From a virus, in IMG/VR virus record IMGVR_UViG_3300000956_000096, positions 1 to 39,614 of that record: a DNA stretch of 39,614 nucleotides. The stretch is one strand, 5' to 3'. Positions 7,705 to 14,484 of this stretch are shown here, in pieces. Within the stretch, counting starts at the first letter, position 1, and each line of letters starts with the position of its first letter. Made by a program: the position numbers and the translations under genes. The notes below the pieces were generated by a model. It made no database searches. It was given only the letters and a program-made list of their open reading frames with translations, and was not told the DNA's origin.

Positions 7705-7948
7705 TACTAGTCTCCTTATCTTCTGGTCTATATGAAATACAACCGAACTCGGCCGGTGTTCTTATGATGTAGTCACTGATAGGTGGATTAGCGGCCAAAC
7801 TATCAGGGTCTATATGTGTAACAGCGACGGTAGCTGGGTCTTCCAGTTTGAACCCAGCCTTCATCACGCCAATCCCAATACACATTCCCACCTTATCATC
7901 ATTCTCATACACCTGCCAGAACTTGCACGTTCTGCACTTACCATTCAT
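7691..7948 (-). CDS. Small Cys-containing protein, probable zinc-binding
   Basis: An 85-residue protein starting MNGKCRTCKFWQVY. The CxxCxFW start, a later GMC and a late FGC spacing match a class of small phage proteins believed to bind one zinc ion through four Cys. It overlaps the helicase start by 14 bases, so translation is probably coupled. No enzymatic motif is seen. Confidence 0.75.
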   Translation of the reverse strand: MNGKCRTCKFWQVYENDDKVGMCIGIGVMKAGFKLEDPATVAVTHIDPDSLAANPPISDYIIRTPAEFGCISYRPEDKETSNGSK

Positions 7949-7955
7949 AACTATG

Positions 7956-8144
7956 CTACCTTCTTCCTCCTATAAGAACCAGTAAATAGGAAAAGAAGAC
8001 ACCGGAACCGGTTCCAATCAAAATCAATCGGATGACATCTGTTGTCCTGTCAATAAAGTATATTGAGAATGCAACAGTGGTGGCCAGTAAAGCTGATACG
8101 ATGATGGCTATGATGAACCGGCGAAATGATTCTTGTGTTTTCAC
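7956..8144 (-). CDS. Small membrane protein, two TM segments
   Basis: A 62-residue protein with predicted membrane helices at about residues 9-29 (FIIAIIVSALLATTVAFSIY) and 37-58 (RLILIGTGSGVFFSYLLVLI). It has short charged ends (MKTQESFRR and GGRR). It overlaps the previous stop as ATGA. No family recognised. Confidence 0.68.
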   Translation of the reverse strand: MKTQESFRRFIIAIIVSALLATTVAFSIYFIDRTTDVIRLILIGTGSGVFFSYLLVLIGGRR

Positions 8145-8422
8145 GTAACCACCTCCAAGTCATTCACATCCCATGTCCAGTATCCACCGACCTTATCTTC
8201 CAACCTGACCAGTCCCTTTATATCGGGGAAGACATAGCCAACAGCGGTAACAGTTATTCCCTTGCCGGCATATGCTTTGTCATCGGTTGTGCGAAACAGG
8301 CTCAATGCCTTCTTAGTCAGTCTGACCCTTGTTCCTGTTTCAAACTCTTGGCCAGCCTTGTTCTTATACTTCTTCCCGCGCGGCTGGCCGGTTACGGGTT
8401 TGGTGTTTGGTATAGCACTCAT
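8141..8422 (-). CDS. Hypothetical protein with SH3-like/KOW-like sequence
   Basis: The chosen start is MSAIPNTKPVTGQ at 8422 because AGGAGCGATA lies directly before it. A longer frame to 8473 would add a hydrophobic leader but lacks a ribosome site. The 93 residues include FETGTRVRLTKKALSLF and GKGITVTAVGYVFPDIKGLV, a pattern of short strands with G and V like small barrel domains in phage accessory proteins. This fold is a guess from pattern only. It ends EVVT in an ATGA overlap with the next gene. Confidence 0.65.
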   Translation of the reverse strand: MSAIPNTKPVTGQPRGKKYKNKAGQEFETGTRVRLTKKALSLFRTTDDKAYAGKGITVTAVGYVFPDIKGLVRLEDKVGGYWTWDVNDLEVVT

Positions 8423-8469
8423 TATCGCTCCTATCACTATTGAGTATAGATTGATGAATATAACGATTA

Positions 8470-8652
8470 TCATTCTGATGAACCCTCCAACATCATCCCA
8501 GCGCCGCCAATGAACGCAAAGAAGCAGATGGTGATAACAATCTCTTCAGCTCTCGGCGACAGGTTTGGCGTGAATGGACTGTTGGTAAGCTGAGATATAA
8601 ATATGGAAGCTAGCATCATGACAATGGCCAGCCTGTATTGAAAACGTTTCAT
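8470..8652 (-). CDS. Small membrane protein
   Basis: A 60-residue protein starting MKRFQYRLAIVMMLASIF. Two hydrophobic helices (about residues 7-22 and 37-54, the latter IVITICFFAFIGGAGMM) flank a polar loop with prolines. It overlaps the upstream stop as ATGA. It resembles the neighbouring two-TM protein at 7956-8144 in size and layout, though no sequence similarity is evident. Function unknown. Confidence 0.65.
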   Translation of the reverse strand: MKRFQYRLAIVMMLASIFISQLTNSPFTPNLSPRAEEIVITICFFAFIGGAGMMLEGSSE

Positions 8653-8885
8653 TCTTTCCCTCCCTTGTAATTGGGTGGTGTTCCATTCAACAGCCAGTCA
8701 TATGCCTTACTAAACTTTTTGAACTCTTTCTTATCACCACCATGTCCACTCATTCCCTGTATCACTTCAAACTTACCCTTCTTATTTCTGTAGTGGAGAT
8801 GATAACCGCGCTTCTGTCTCCAGTAAGTCAGGCTGACACCAGCCTTCACCGCTTGTTCCAGTTCAAACATAAAATCTTCGCTCAT
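8649..8885 (-). CDS. Hypothetical 78-aa basic protein
   Basis: The start is taken at MSEDFMFELEQAVKAG (8885), which has AGGGAAGGAATTATT directly before it. The in-frame ATG further upstream (8915) has no comparable site. An acidic start is followed by a basic aromatic stretch (TYWRQKRGYHLHYRNKKGKF) and YDWLLNG. The pattern suggests a compact alpha/beta domain. No family recognised. Confidence 0.68.
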   Translation of the reverse strand: MSEDFMFELEQAVKAGVSLTYWRQKRGYHLHYRNKKGKFEVIQGMSGHGGDKKEFKKFSKAYDWLLNGTPPNYKGGKE

Positions 8886-8936
8886 AATAATTCCTTCCCT
8901 GTTGATATGGCTCAACAGGGTAAAGCCAGTAATAAG

Positions 8937-9245
8937 TTACTCCTGCCATTCTTTCTGGAATGGTGTCTCATGCCTGTTGCTTCCATCCTGATTAGACTGC
9001 CACACCTTTATCTGTCCACCACTGAACACATGAACTTCAATCAAGTGCAAATCGTTATGACACTGGATGGTACGCATACCCTTTATTCTATGTTTTGGTT
9101 CAATGCGAACGTTGATAGGCTTCTTACATCCTTCACATCTAACCTCCACTATTGTATTCGGTGCTTCTTTCTTCTTCTTTTTCTGTTCGTCTTCAGGTCG
9201 TTCAGGTTCACTGTTGAGCAAACTTTTCCACCATGAGCTACCCAT
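8937..9245 (-). CDS. Putative zinc-ribbon protein, 102 aa
   Basis: Starts MGSSWWKSLLNSEPERPE at 9245, with ACAAGGAGATAAT as ribosome site. An acidic to lysine-rich linker (DEQKKKKKE) leads to VRCEGCKKPINVRIEP and IQCHNDLHLIEVHVF. That gives CxxC plus CH ligands, consistent with a zinc ribbon. It lies immediately downstream of a strongly structured spacer. No function known. Confidence 0.72.
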   Translation of the reverse strand: MGSSWWKSLLNSEPERPEDEQKKKKKEAPNTIVEVRCEGCKKPINVRIEPKHRIKGMRTIQCHNDLHLIEVHVFSGGQIKVWQSNQDGSNRHETPFQKEWQE

Positions 9246-9279
9246 ATTATCTCCTTGTATATATTCAATTTGCTTGTCT

Positions 9280-9463
9280 GGCTGGTACTGCTTGTTCTGG
9301 ACAGAAAGGTTTACCAGACCATGCTCGGATATATGGCGGAGACCGAATGTCCCATTCGGGATTGACCACACTCCTTACTTCTGTCCAGAGTAAACAATAC
9401 CAGCCAAGTAAAGGTACATTGCGGGACTTGTCTTGTCCTTCTTATAATACAGGTACGCAATGT
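9280..9463 (-). ncRNA. Candidate structured leader: long stem, inner hairpin, second hairpin
   Basis: Arms 9280-9306 and 9379-9405 are 27 bases long and complementary at 23 positions. On the minus-strand RNA two of the four mismatches become G-U pairs, leaving only a two-base internal loop. The enclosed part has a perfect CCGAATG/CATTCGG hairpin. Upstream in transcription, ACATTGCG (9416-9423) and CGCAATGT (9456-9463) form another stem. There is no ORF inside. It sits just before the ribosome site of the gene ending at 8937. Confidence 0.55.
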
Positions 9464-9475
9464 GCAATAACATTT

Positions 9476-9679
9476 TTACCTCTTATCATTTCTTTCTATT
9501 GAACTGAGTGGAATATTTATTTTATTGGTTATCACCTCTCTCTTCTTGTTGGTTATCTTATGCACCAGTATAACAACAGCAGTATCAACACCTTCAGTAA
9601 TTTCAATTGACTCAACTATCCAGCCAATGAATTCCAGCGGGTTAGTCACAAACCATCTTCCCTTCTCATCCTTCTTCAT
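9476..9679 (-). CDS. Hypothetical 67-aa protein
   Basis: Starts MKKDEKGRWFVTNPLEFIGW with an ATGA overlap with the upstream gene. It is predicted to be beta-rich, with a hydrophobic middle (DTAVVILVHKIT) and a basic end. It shares the DE-x-G-x-x-aromatic-V and F-x-GW pattern with the 68-residue protein at 2730-2936. No function recognised. Confidence 0.65.
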   Translation of the reverse strand: MKKDEKGRWFVTNPLEFIGWIVESIEITEGVDTAVVILVHKITNKKREVITNKINIPLSSIERNDKR

Positions 9680-9927
9680 TCTTTCTCAATCCAGACCCTG
9701 AACATGAAACCGTTCACCCTGACTTCCATCATAGCGCGTGTACGTACCACATTGTCAACCAGTCCCTCCCATACCATCTGGTTCACTTCCAGAACGTTCA
9801 TCGCCTTTCGATATGGCAAGCCTGTCTTGATTACAATGTTGGAGAAGACTGATGTAGCTGAAACCTTCAACGTGCCTTTCAACTGATAAGTTCTTGAGCC
9901 TGACCTTGTGTTGGTGGTGTCAGCCAT
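9676..9927 (-). CDS. Hypothetical 83-aa protein
   Basis: Starts MADTTNTRSGSRTYQLKG, preceded by GGGAGGTAACA, and its first codons overlap the end of the next upstream gene. A Ser/Thr/Arg-rich start leads into a helical segment (GLPYRKAMNVLEVNQMVWE), then two strands (MMEVRVNGFMFRVWIE). No motif recognised. Confidence 0.7.
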   Translation of the reverse strand: MADTTNTRSGSRTYQLKGTLKVSATSVFSNIVIKTGLPYRKAMNVLEVNQMVWEGLVDNVVRTRAMMEVRVNGFMFRVWIEKE

Positions 9928-10132
9928 TGTTACCTCCCAGCGGTTTTACATGGGCTTCCAAGAATATCCTACCGTATCCAGACTTCACTTCCTTTGTGAA
10001 CCGATAAGCTGGAACAGTATGATATTCAACCATCCCTTCTATTTCGGCTTCAACCCATTCAGGCTCAGTCCCACGCGCGTTCTCATTCACGTTGACCAAA
10101 ACCCTTTCCCCTTCTTTGTATTTATATTTCAT
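9920..10132 (-). CDS. Hypothetical 70-aa protein with KOW/SH3-like start
   Basis: The start MKYKYKEGERVLVNVNEN at 10132 is chosen because AAGGAGATGTGT lies directly before it. The frame stays open for 70 more codons upstream, but that part contains a 15-bp perfect hairpin and lacks a good start (only TTG or GTG). The protein has the look of a small beta-barrel (KEGERVLVNV; EWVEAEIEGMVEYHTV). It is coupled to the gene at 9676-9927. No family assigned. Confidence 0.7.
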   Translation of the reverse strand: MKYKYKEGERVLVNVNENARGTEPEWVEAEIEGMVEYHTVPAYRFTKEVKSGYGRIFLEAHVKPLGGNNG

Positions 10133-10151
10133 ACACATCTCCTTTATATAG

Positions 10152-10201
10152 TACAGACCGCAACGGGGAAGCGAGCGAAGCCATAGCCGTTGCGGTCTGT
10201 A
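10152..10201 (-). other. 15-bp perfect hairpin upstream of the 9920-10132 gene
   Basis: TACAGACCGCAACGG at 10152-10166 pairs with 10187-10201, with a 20-base loop that has internal pairing (GAAGC/GCTTC-like). It lies 20 bases upstream of the ribosome site. There is no T-run on the transcribed strand. Confidence 0.65.
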
Positions 10202-10339
10202 TCCTGTTATAGTGTAACCCAGCGCCACTCCTTCACCATCAATCAACACGCAATCACGCACACGACGTAATTCGTCATCATTAGGTTTCACATGAGCAGA
10301 TATGATTACACTGGCCAGCGTATTCACCGGCCACTTACT

Positions 10340-10391
10340 CAACAGTTGCTACCCTGTACCCTGTTTTATCGAACAGGTATTTCAACTGTTG
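10340..10391 (-). other. Nested stem-loop immediately 3' of the tRNA
   Basis: CAACAGTTG (10340-10348) and CAACTGTTG (10383-10391) are exact complements and enclose CCTGTT/AACAGG (10360-10365 and 10372-10377). On the minus strand this begins 3 bases after the tRNA discriminator. It could define the tRNA 3' end during processing or block transcription into the next gene. Confidence 0.55.
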
Positions 10392-10394
10392 CAG

Positions 10395-10466
10395 TAGGAC
10401 TGGAGGGACTTGAACCCTCAACAAACTGATTAAGAGTCAGCTGCTCTGCCGTTGAGCTACAATCCT
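10395..10466 (-). tRNA. tRNA-Lys (anticodon CUU)
   Basis: The reverse complement folds as a complete cloverleaf. The acceptor is AGGATTG/CAGTCCT with one G-U pair. The D arm is GCTC/GAGC, the anticodon stem GCTGA/TCAGT with loop CTCTTAA (anticodon CTT), and the T arm GAGGG-TTCAAGT-CCCTC. The discriminator is A and no CCA is encoded. It reads AAG codons, which are common in the lysine-rich phage proteins here. It is the only tRNA I found in the window. Confidence 0.95.
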
Positions 10467-11059
10467 ATATTCTTACTTTGGTCTGATGGGCTGGTCACGA
10501 CACCAGCCCATCATTCTTCTTATGTTTCAGAGTAACCTATGTGTATTCATGACAGCGACGTATCGCGTCTGATATATGTTTTACAAAGTAAACCCAATTA
10601 TCTTACCTCCTCACCTAAGTAAGCCAGACCGGAGCCTGGACGGGTTGCATATTGCACCTCCTTCTATAAACTTATCAACTCAAAGGCGACGTCATTATAA
10701 TACAACTTTGGCGCTATCTCTTCTCCACATTGGCCACCTGCCCAGCGACCCGTAACCCTGTGACGTAACGGAGCACACACAGTACGTAGACACACATCGT
10801 TTACTTGCAACTGGTCGGTGTCCTCACCAGTGTTTCCCGCTTGTACTGTCAAGCCTATCGGCTACGTCACGGACGTTCTGACCATGGACGATTGTCACAA
10901 ATACAGAAGGAACTTTCAGTTGTCTCATTCCAACAGTCACTTCCCATTATCCTACACAGTGGCACAGCCACAAGGCAGAAGAACCGGCTTACTATGGTTA
11001 TCCACCTTCAACTTCTGGAAGCACTGTGCTTCAACAGGCCGAGCGCGCGCTTGACCTGA
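10467..11059. other. ORF-poor spacer with an 11-bp perfect hairpin
   Basis: About 590 bases lack a supported gene. GATGGGCTGGT (10485-10495) and ACCAGCCCATC (10502-10512) form an 11-bp hairpin with a 6-base loop just upstream of the tRNA in transcription. A 62-codon frame at 10664-10852 needs a TTG start and has no ribosome site, so it is not annotated. AACC-GGCTTACTAT-GGTT near 10989-11006 repeats the loop sequence of hairpins at 17124-17148, but on the other strand. It may be leader or structured-RNA sequence. Confidence 0.5.
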
Positions 11060-11269
11060 TTATTGCGGGTCACTGATTGTGGAAGCACTCTCAATCTGTC
11101 TTGAGCGCAACACCAGTTCATGCAGAGTAGCTGGCCTTTGTGGTTTAGCACCACCAGAACGCGCCTCCAGTATACATGAGCGCCGGAGATAACGTTTCTC
11201 GCCGACCTTTCCACTCGCCATCTTGAAATAGTTTGTCCGTTTGAAATGGAATGCTTTGACCGTTTTCAT
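11060..11269 (-). CDS. Hypothetical basic 69-aa protein
   Basis: Starts MKTVKAFHFKRTNYFKM with an ATGA overlap with the upstream gene and GGAGACAAGCA as ribosome site. It is rich in K and R throughout (KVGEKRYLRRSCILEARSGG). It contains one Cys and no membrane segment. Nucleic-acid binding is possible on charge alone. No family recognised. Confidence 0.65.
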   Translation of the reverse strand: MKTVKAFHFKRTNYFKMASGKVGEKRYLRRSCILEARSGGAKPQRPATLHELVLRSRQIESASTISDPQ

Positions 11270-11550
11270 TGCTTGTCTCCTTCATTAGTTTCATCATCAT
11301 CAATCTCATCCTGAGTGAGCCTGAATGTGTCTTTTGGTAGTTCAGGTTTGTCATCGCTCAGGTATGAAGCGATGATTGGATGGGTAACCGCGCGGTTAGC
11401 CAGCATCAAGTCAAGCTGGCTTTCCACCGTTTCTCTGTCCAGCGTGTGAAAATGTTTTTTCAAGTCCTTCCACTTAGCTGTCACATAATCCTTTCTTTTT
11501 ACTGTGACACGCTGGCCTTCACGTATGATTGTTATGGTGGCATCATCCAT
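11266..11550 (-). CDS. Hypothetical 94-aa protein
   Basis: Starts MDDATITIIREGQRVTVKRK, with AAGGAGATAACAAACC before the ATG. N-terminal strands lead to a helical middle (TLDRETVESQLDLMLANR) and an acidic end (DEIDDDETNEGDKQ). It overlaps genes on both sides by a few bases, which supports a coupled operon. No function recognised. Confidence 0.7.
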   Translation of the reverse strand: MDDATITIIREGQRVTVKRKDYVTAKWKDLKKHFHTLDRETVESQLDLMLANRAVTHPIIASYLSDDKPELPKDTFRLTQDEIDDDETNEGDKQ

Positions 11551-11857
11551 GGTTTGTTATCTCCTTCAACCGGCTCATCACATCTTCAACACTGAAGATA
11601 CTGACCTTCTCCAATGTTGTTTCCACCTCACTGATTAGCGCGCTGGTGATGATGATGGCCTTCATGACCATCTTCAATTCCCTTCTTGCATTGTGAACCT
11701 GTTGGTCATGCATGACCTCGGGTCGGCTGACCACCAGAATACCAGCCTCTTTCTCAAACTTGATTTGCAGGCTGGGGAACTGAATAGAAAGAACAGCCAC
11801 CACCAGCGGCATTACACTGTGATGGAATGGGTCAACGGGGATAAACACGGTGCTCAT
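11543..11857 (-). CDS. Hypothetical 104-aa protein
   Basis: Starts MSTVFIPVDPFHHSVMPLVV at 11857, overlapping the previous stop as ATGA. An N-terminal beta-like segment is followed by helices, with a hydrophobic centre (MVMKAIIITSALISEVE). There are no clear catalytic residues. The short overlap with the next gene suggests coupled translation. Confidence 0.68.
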   Translation of the reverse strand: MSTVFIPVDPFHHSVMPLVVAVLSIQFPSLQIKFEKEAGILVVSRPEVMHDQQVHNARRELKMVMKAIIITSALISEVETTLEKVSIFSVEDVMSRLKEITNHG

Positions 11858-12306
11858 GAATTTATCCTATCCAAATATGGGAGGAAGGTGGATTGTGTAT
11901 AGCGGTATGGAGCCAGCCGCGCGGTCAGGAGGATACCATCATTCAGGTCAGTAACTGGCCGGTGTTGCCGAACAGCCTGTTCTTCATTATTCCACGCACT
12001 CACCTTCTTACCCTGACCCTGTGCAATGTATTCAAACACCGCTATCGTATGGGAACAGGCTGTCGCTCCCTTGTGTTCCATCAGTGTGGCTGGCCGCTTG
12101 GTAGCCCAATCACAGTTACAGCTTGCTTCCCCATTGATGAACACGTTCACGATGTATTCGTTGCCACCAGCTTTCACCTTCGCTCCACTGAACACCTTGT
12201 ACCGCGCGCGCTCCGTATCATCCAGCATGACAACATGGGTACGGGCTTTGGCTAACAGCTTATCAGGATGACGGGTAATAGGTTTTACTTGTGTTTGTTC
12301 TTCCAT
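11854..12306 (-). CDS. SWIM zinc-finger protein
   Basis: A 150-residue protein with the SWIM signature CxC-x(18)-CxH: Cys63, Cys65, Cys84 and His86 (EASCNCDW then ATACSHTIAV). SWIM domains bind DNA or protein partners and occur in RecA-family-associated and transposase-like proteins. Before it lies a basic helical N-terminus (RHPDKLLAKARTH). After it, the sequence is QG/K-rich, then RLAPYRYTQS. AGGTGAACA precedes the ATG. A role in DNA transactions of the early arm is inferred. Confidence 0.82.
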   Translation of the reverse strand: MEEQTQVKPITRHPDKLLAKARTHVVMLDDTERARYKVFSGAKVKAGGNEYIVNVFINGEASCNCDWATKRPATLMEHKGATACSHTIAVFEYIAQGQGKKVSAWNNEEQAVRQHRPVTDLNDGILLTARLAPYRYTQSTFLPYLDRINS

Positions 12307-12314
12307 TGTTCACC

Positions 12315-12575
12315 TCACTTTATATTGTAGGCTTTCAATTTCGTATTGAGAAGTTCACGACATTTGTATATGACAATATGCCGAGCGCTTTCAATGTCTA
12401 TTTCCATCAGTCCGGCATACATATCCAATCGCTTTTCAAACAGTTCCAAATCTTTCTGAAGCGGTTGAACACCAGACTCCAGAACGAACGTAGCCAGTTC
12501 ATTCAGCTTCTTGTCTCGAGTAAGCTGAGCAAATATTGCATCGCTCACCATCGCCTGATTATATTGGCTTGTCAT
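12315..12575 (-). CDS. Hypothetical helical 86-aa protein
   Basis: Starts MTSQYNQAMVSDAIFAQL with an ATGA overlap with the upstream gene. Almost the entire protein is predicted helical, with heptad-like spacing of leucines (LATFVLESGVQPLQKDLELF). A small coiled-coil or helical-bundle protein is likely. No family recognised. Confidence 0.68.
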   Translation of the reverse strand: MTSQYNQAMVSDAIFAQLTRDKKLNELATFVLESGVQPLQKDLELFEKRLDMYAGLMEIDIESARHIVIYKCRELLNTKLKAYNIK

Positions 12576-12847
12576 TTCACAGTCTCCTTTCCTTTGGTAA
12601 ACGCAAATGTTTGCACATCTTTTATCATACTGGCATGGAACCGACCACGCTGGCCAGCGCCATTACGTATCCCACTAAAGCGTAAGCCAGTTTTACTTTC
12701 GATTGTTATGAATGTATAGATTGAACCTGTATGAAGTGTAACTATAACAGTTTGGTTACCAGCCAGCGCCTTACGTAACTCCTTCGCTTTGGCTTTGGCA
12801 CTTTTCTCCATAACCTTATCGGCTATTCTTGCAAGATTGTTTGTCAT
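12572..12847 (-). CDS. Hypothetical basic 91-aa protein
   Basis: Starts MTNNLARIADKVMEKSAKAK, preceded by AAGGAGACAATGAA. A lysine-rich N-terminal helix is followed by a beta-rich, Lsm- or barrel-like pattern (NQTVIVTLHTGSIYTFITIE; LRFSGIRNGAG). The second part could bind nucleic acid, but this is inference. It is preceded in transcription by two strong hairpins (12876-12943). Confidence 0.68.
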   Translation of the reverse strand: MTNNLARIADKVMEKSAKAKAKELRKALAGNQTVIVTLHTGSIYTFITIESKTGLRFSGIRNGAGQRGRFHASMIKDVQTFAFTKGKETVK

Positions 12848-12875
12848 TTCATTGTCTCCTTATATATGGTAAGTA

Positions 12876-12943
12876 CATTGGGTTTAGCTGTTATCAAAGC
12901 GATAACAAGTAAACACAATGGGAGCGAGTGATTAGCCCGCTCC
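12876..12943 (-). other. Two adjacent intercistronic hairpins
   Basis: The first spans 12876-12920. An outer stem pairs 10 of 11 bases (CATTGGGTTTA with TAAACACAATG) and an inner TGTTATC/GATAACA stem closes a 5-base loop. The second is GGAGCG (12921-12926) with CGCTCC (12938-12943). Its 11-base loop on the transcribed strand is GGCTAATCACT, close to the loop GGCTTACCACT at 17131-17141. Neither has a T-run. Confidence 0.6.
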
Positions 12944-12949
12944 ACATCT

Positions 12950-13288
12950 TTATACAACTTCACGCATGAAGCCAAGTTCCTGCCAGCGCGCGTCCGTGGT
13001 GTTTTCAATATCCAGCAGAATTATTTCTGCGATGCCTTTGGCCGCTTCAACATTGGCACAATCAAGACCGAACATGACGGTTACTTCATTCCATGGCTCA
13101 TAGGCACTCACATAAAACTCAAAGCAGAGGAAGCCATCCCTGTCAATGGTCATCGTCATGTGGCCGCTTTCATAATTGGCCTTGTTGAAGTTCACGCCAT
13201 GCTCTGGAGCCATAATGTAAACCAGTTCAACGTCACCTTCATGGTCTTTCCGTTGTTGTGGTGTTGGTGTTTTCAATACCATGTCCAT
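12950..13288 (-). CDS. Hypothetical acidic 112-aa protein
   Basis: Start chosen at MDMVLKTPTPQQRKD (13288), with ATGGAGATGTAGC directly before it. An in-frame extension upstream overlaps the previous gene and lacks a site. The protein has alternating strands (HMTMTIDRDGFLCFEFYVSA; NEVTVMFGLDCANVE) and a helical end. It is acidic overall, without zinc ligands. No family recognised. Confidence 0.7.
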   Translation of the reverse strand: MDMVLKTPTPQQRKDHEGDVELVYIMAPEHGVNFNKANYESGHMTMTIDRDGFLCFEFYVSAYEPWNEVTVMFGLDCANVEAAKGIAEIILLDIENTTDARWQELGFMREVV

Positions 13289-13289
13289 G

Positions 13290-13697
13290 CTACATCTCCA
13301 TTCCTTTGGCGCTGGCCTGTTCCATCGCATTCAGGAAGCTGACAATCTTCTGGTTGCGGCCACCAACCACTATCATCACTTTATTATGTGGAGGATAATC
13401 CAGATGGCTTTGAACTTCCTCTTTTATAGTGGCGTCGTTCCAGCAGTAGTAACCCTGTCGGCCATACTTCATCGATGGCTTGAAGAACCGCGCGGCGTTC
13501 CCAGTCAAAAGGTTGAAAACCTTTGTGCTGAAATAAACCTTGCGCGCGCCTGTTCCCTTATCTTCCAGGACGACTACCTCATCTGGCCGGTCAGCGTTCT
13601 GTATCTCAGTGAAGCTGACCTTCAACCCAGCTTTGTTCATCGCTCTTGAATTGTGCTCACAATACATGCTGAACGTGGTGACAAGTGTTTTATCCAT
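13290..13697 (-). CDS. Hypothetical 135-aa protein
   Basis: Start chosen at MDKTLVTTFSMYCEHN (13697) because GAGGAGGTCACCA precedes it. The middle contains VVVLEDKGTGARKVYFSTKV and GYYCWNDATI, and the end VMIVVGGRNQKIVSFLNAM. A mixed alpha/beta protein with no recognised motif. It overlaps the upstream gene by 8 bases and nearly touches the next start, consistent with one transcript. Confidence 0.7.
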   Translation of the reverse strand: MDKTLVTTFSMYCEHNSRAMNKAGLKVSFTEIQNADRPDEVVVLEDKGTGARKVYFSTKVFNLLTGNAARFFKPSMKYGRQGYYCWNDATIKEEVQSHLDYPPHNKVMIVVGGRNQKIVSFLNAMEQASAKGMEM

Positions 13698-14046
13698 TGG
13701 TGACCTCCTCATATTTCATCTTGACAATAGCCAGCGCCTCTTCAATGGTCAGGGCTTTTGCTATCTGCTTCAGTTCATATAAACGATTGTCGGCTTTGCG
13801 CTTATCACTCTCAGCCTGTTGAAAGGCTTTGTATCGCTCACTGAATAACACCAGCGCCACAAACCAAGTTTCCTTCTGGTTAGGCATTCCACGTCGTGGT
13901 GATGTTTCCACTTTGGTAACGATGGCAACCTTGTTGCCCATTGTGCGGTACTTGTTAGCTCGCTCTTCCACTACGTCCCGAGTCTTACTGCTTATCCCCA
14001 CATAACTGTAACCTTCTCCTACCAGTTTATTGTAACGTGTATTCAT
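13690..14046 (-). CDS. Hypothetical 118-aa protein
   Basis: Starts MNTRYNKLVGEGYSYVGISS, preceded by AAGGAGACTGAACA. The N-terminal half is basic and beta-like (NKVAIVTKVETSPRR; ETWFVALVLFSERYKAF). The C-terminal half is a charged helix (QQAESDKRKADNRLYELKQI). No family recognised. It follows a two-hairpin module at 14097-14145 that is homologous to the one before the gene at 14827-15093. Confidence 0.7.
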   Translation of the reverse strand: MNTRYNKLVGEGYSYVGISSKTRDVVEERANKYRTMGNKVAIVTKVETSPRRGMPNQKETWFVALVLFSERYKAFQQAESDKRKADNRLYELKQIAKALTIEEALAIVKMKYEEVTNG

Positions 14047-14086
14047 TGTTCAGTCTCCTTGTAAACGGTTTGGTCTGTGTGGTTTG

Positions 14087-14146
14087 CCATCATCAGTGTA
14101 TGAGGAACCACCATCATACAGAAGGACCGGTTTTCACACCAGTCCC
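14087..14146 (-). other. Two-hairpin intercistronic module, copy A
   Basis: On the minus-strand RNA a first hairpin pairs 14124-14131 with 14138-14145 (GGACTGGT/ACCGGTCC, one G-U). A second pairs 14097-14103 with 14114-14120 (TGTATGA/TCATACA). The segment ACTGATGATGGC, then AACC and GACCAAACC, follows up to the ribosome site. The same order and flanks recur in copy B at 15125-15201, but with different stem sequences. Confidence 0.62.
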
Positions 14147-14153
14147 TTTCGGC

Positions 14154-14483
14154 TCATGCTACATAAAAGTGTAGTGATTTCAACCGGCCAGTGGTTGTCG
14201 GCTGGTCAAACAACGTTGTGTCGGTAATGATGAACTTGGCTGTTTCAAAACTGGTGTCCAGCTGCCAAGTAAACTGATGCTCATCATCCTTGTCAATGCA
14301 ATCAACGTGGAGGCCATTGTCATCGCAGATGATAACAGCCTGATATTCAACGCCATCTACTGTAATGTGATTGGGCTGGCTGTCCTTATCAATATACGCT
14401 ATCAGTGGCTCATCACCCTCAGCGCCCATAAAACAATTCCAGTCCATTTCATCGAACGGTTTCAATATAATCTTGGTGGCCAT
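14154..14483 (-). CDS. Hypothetical acidic 109-aa protein
   Basis: Starts MATKIILKPFDEMDWNCFMG, with AGAGGAGCAAATAAC before the ATG. It is acidic (D/E-rich, for example HVDCIDKDDEHQFTW) and appears beta-rich. Two Cys occur but no metal-binding pattern. A DNA-mimic role could be imagined from the charge but nothing specific supports it. No family recognised. Confidence 0.7.
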   Translation of the reverse strand: MATKIILKPFDEMDWNCFMGAEGDEPLIAYIDKDSQPNHITVDGVEYQAVIICDDNGLHVDCIDKDDEHQFTWQLDTSFETAKFIITDTTLFDQPTTTGRLKSLHFYVA

Positions 14484-14484
14484 G

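Noticed and set aside
10664-10852. 62-codon minus-strand frame
   Set aside because: Needs a TTG start, has no ribosome site, and the sequence has no domain-like pattern.
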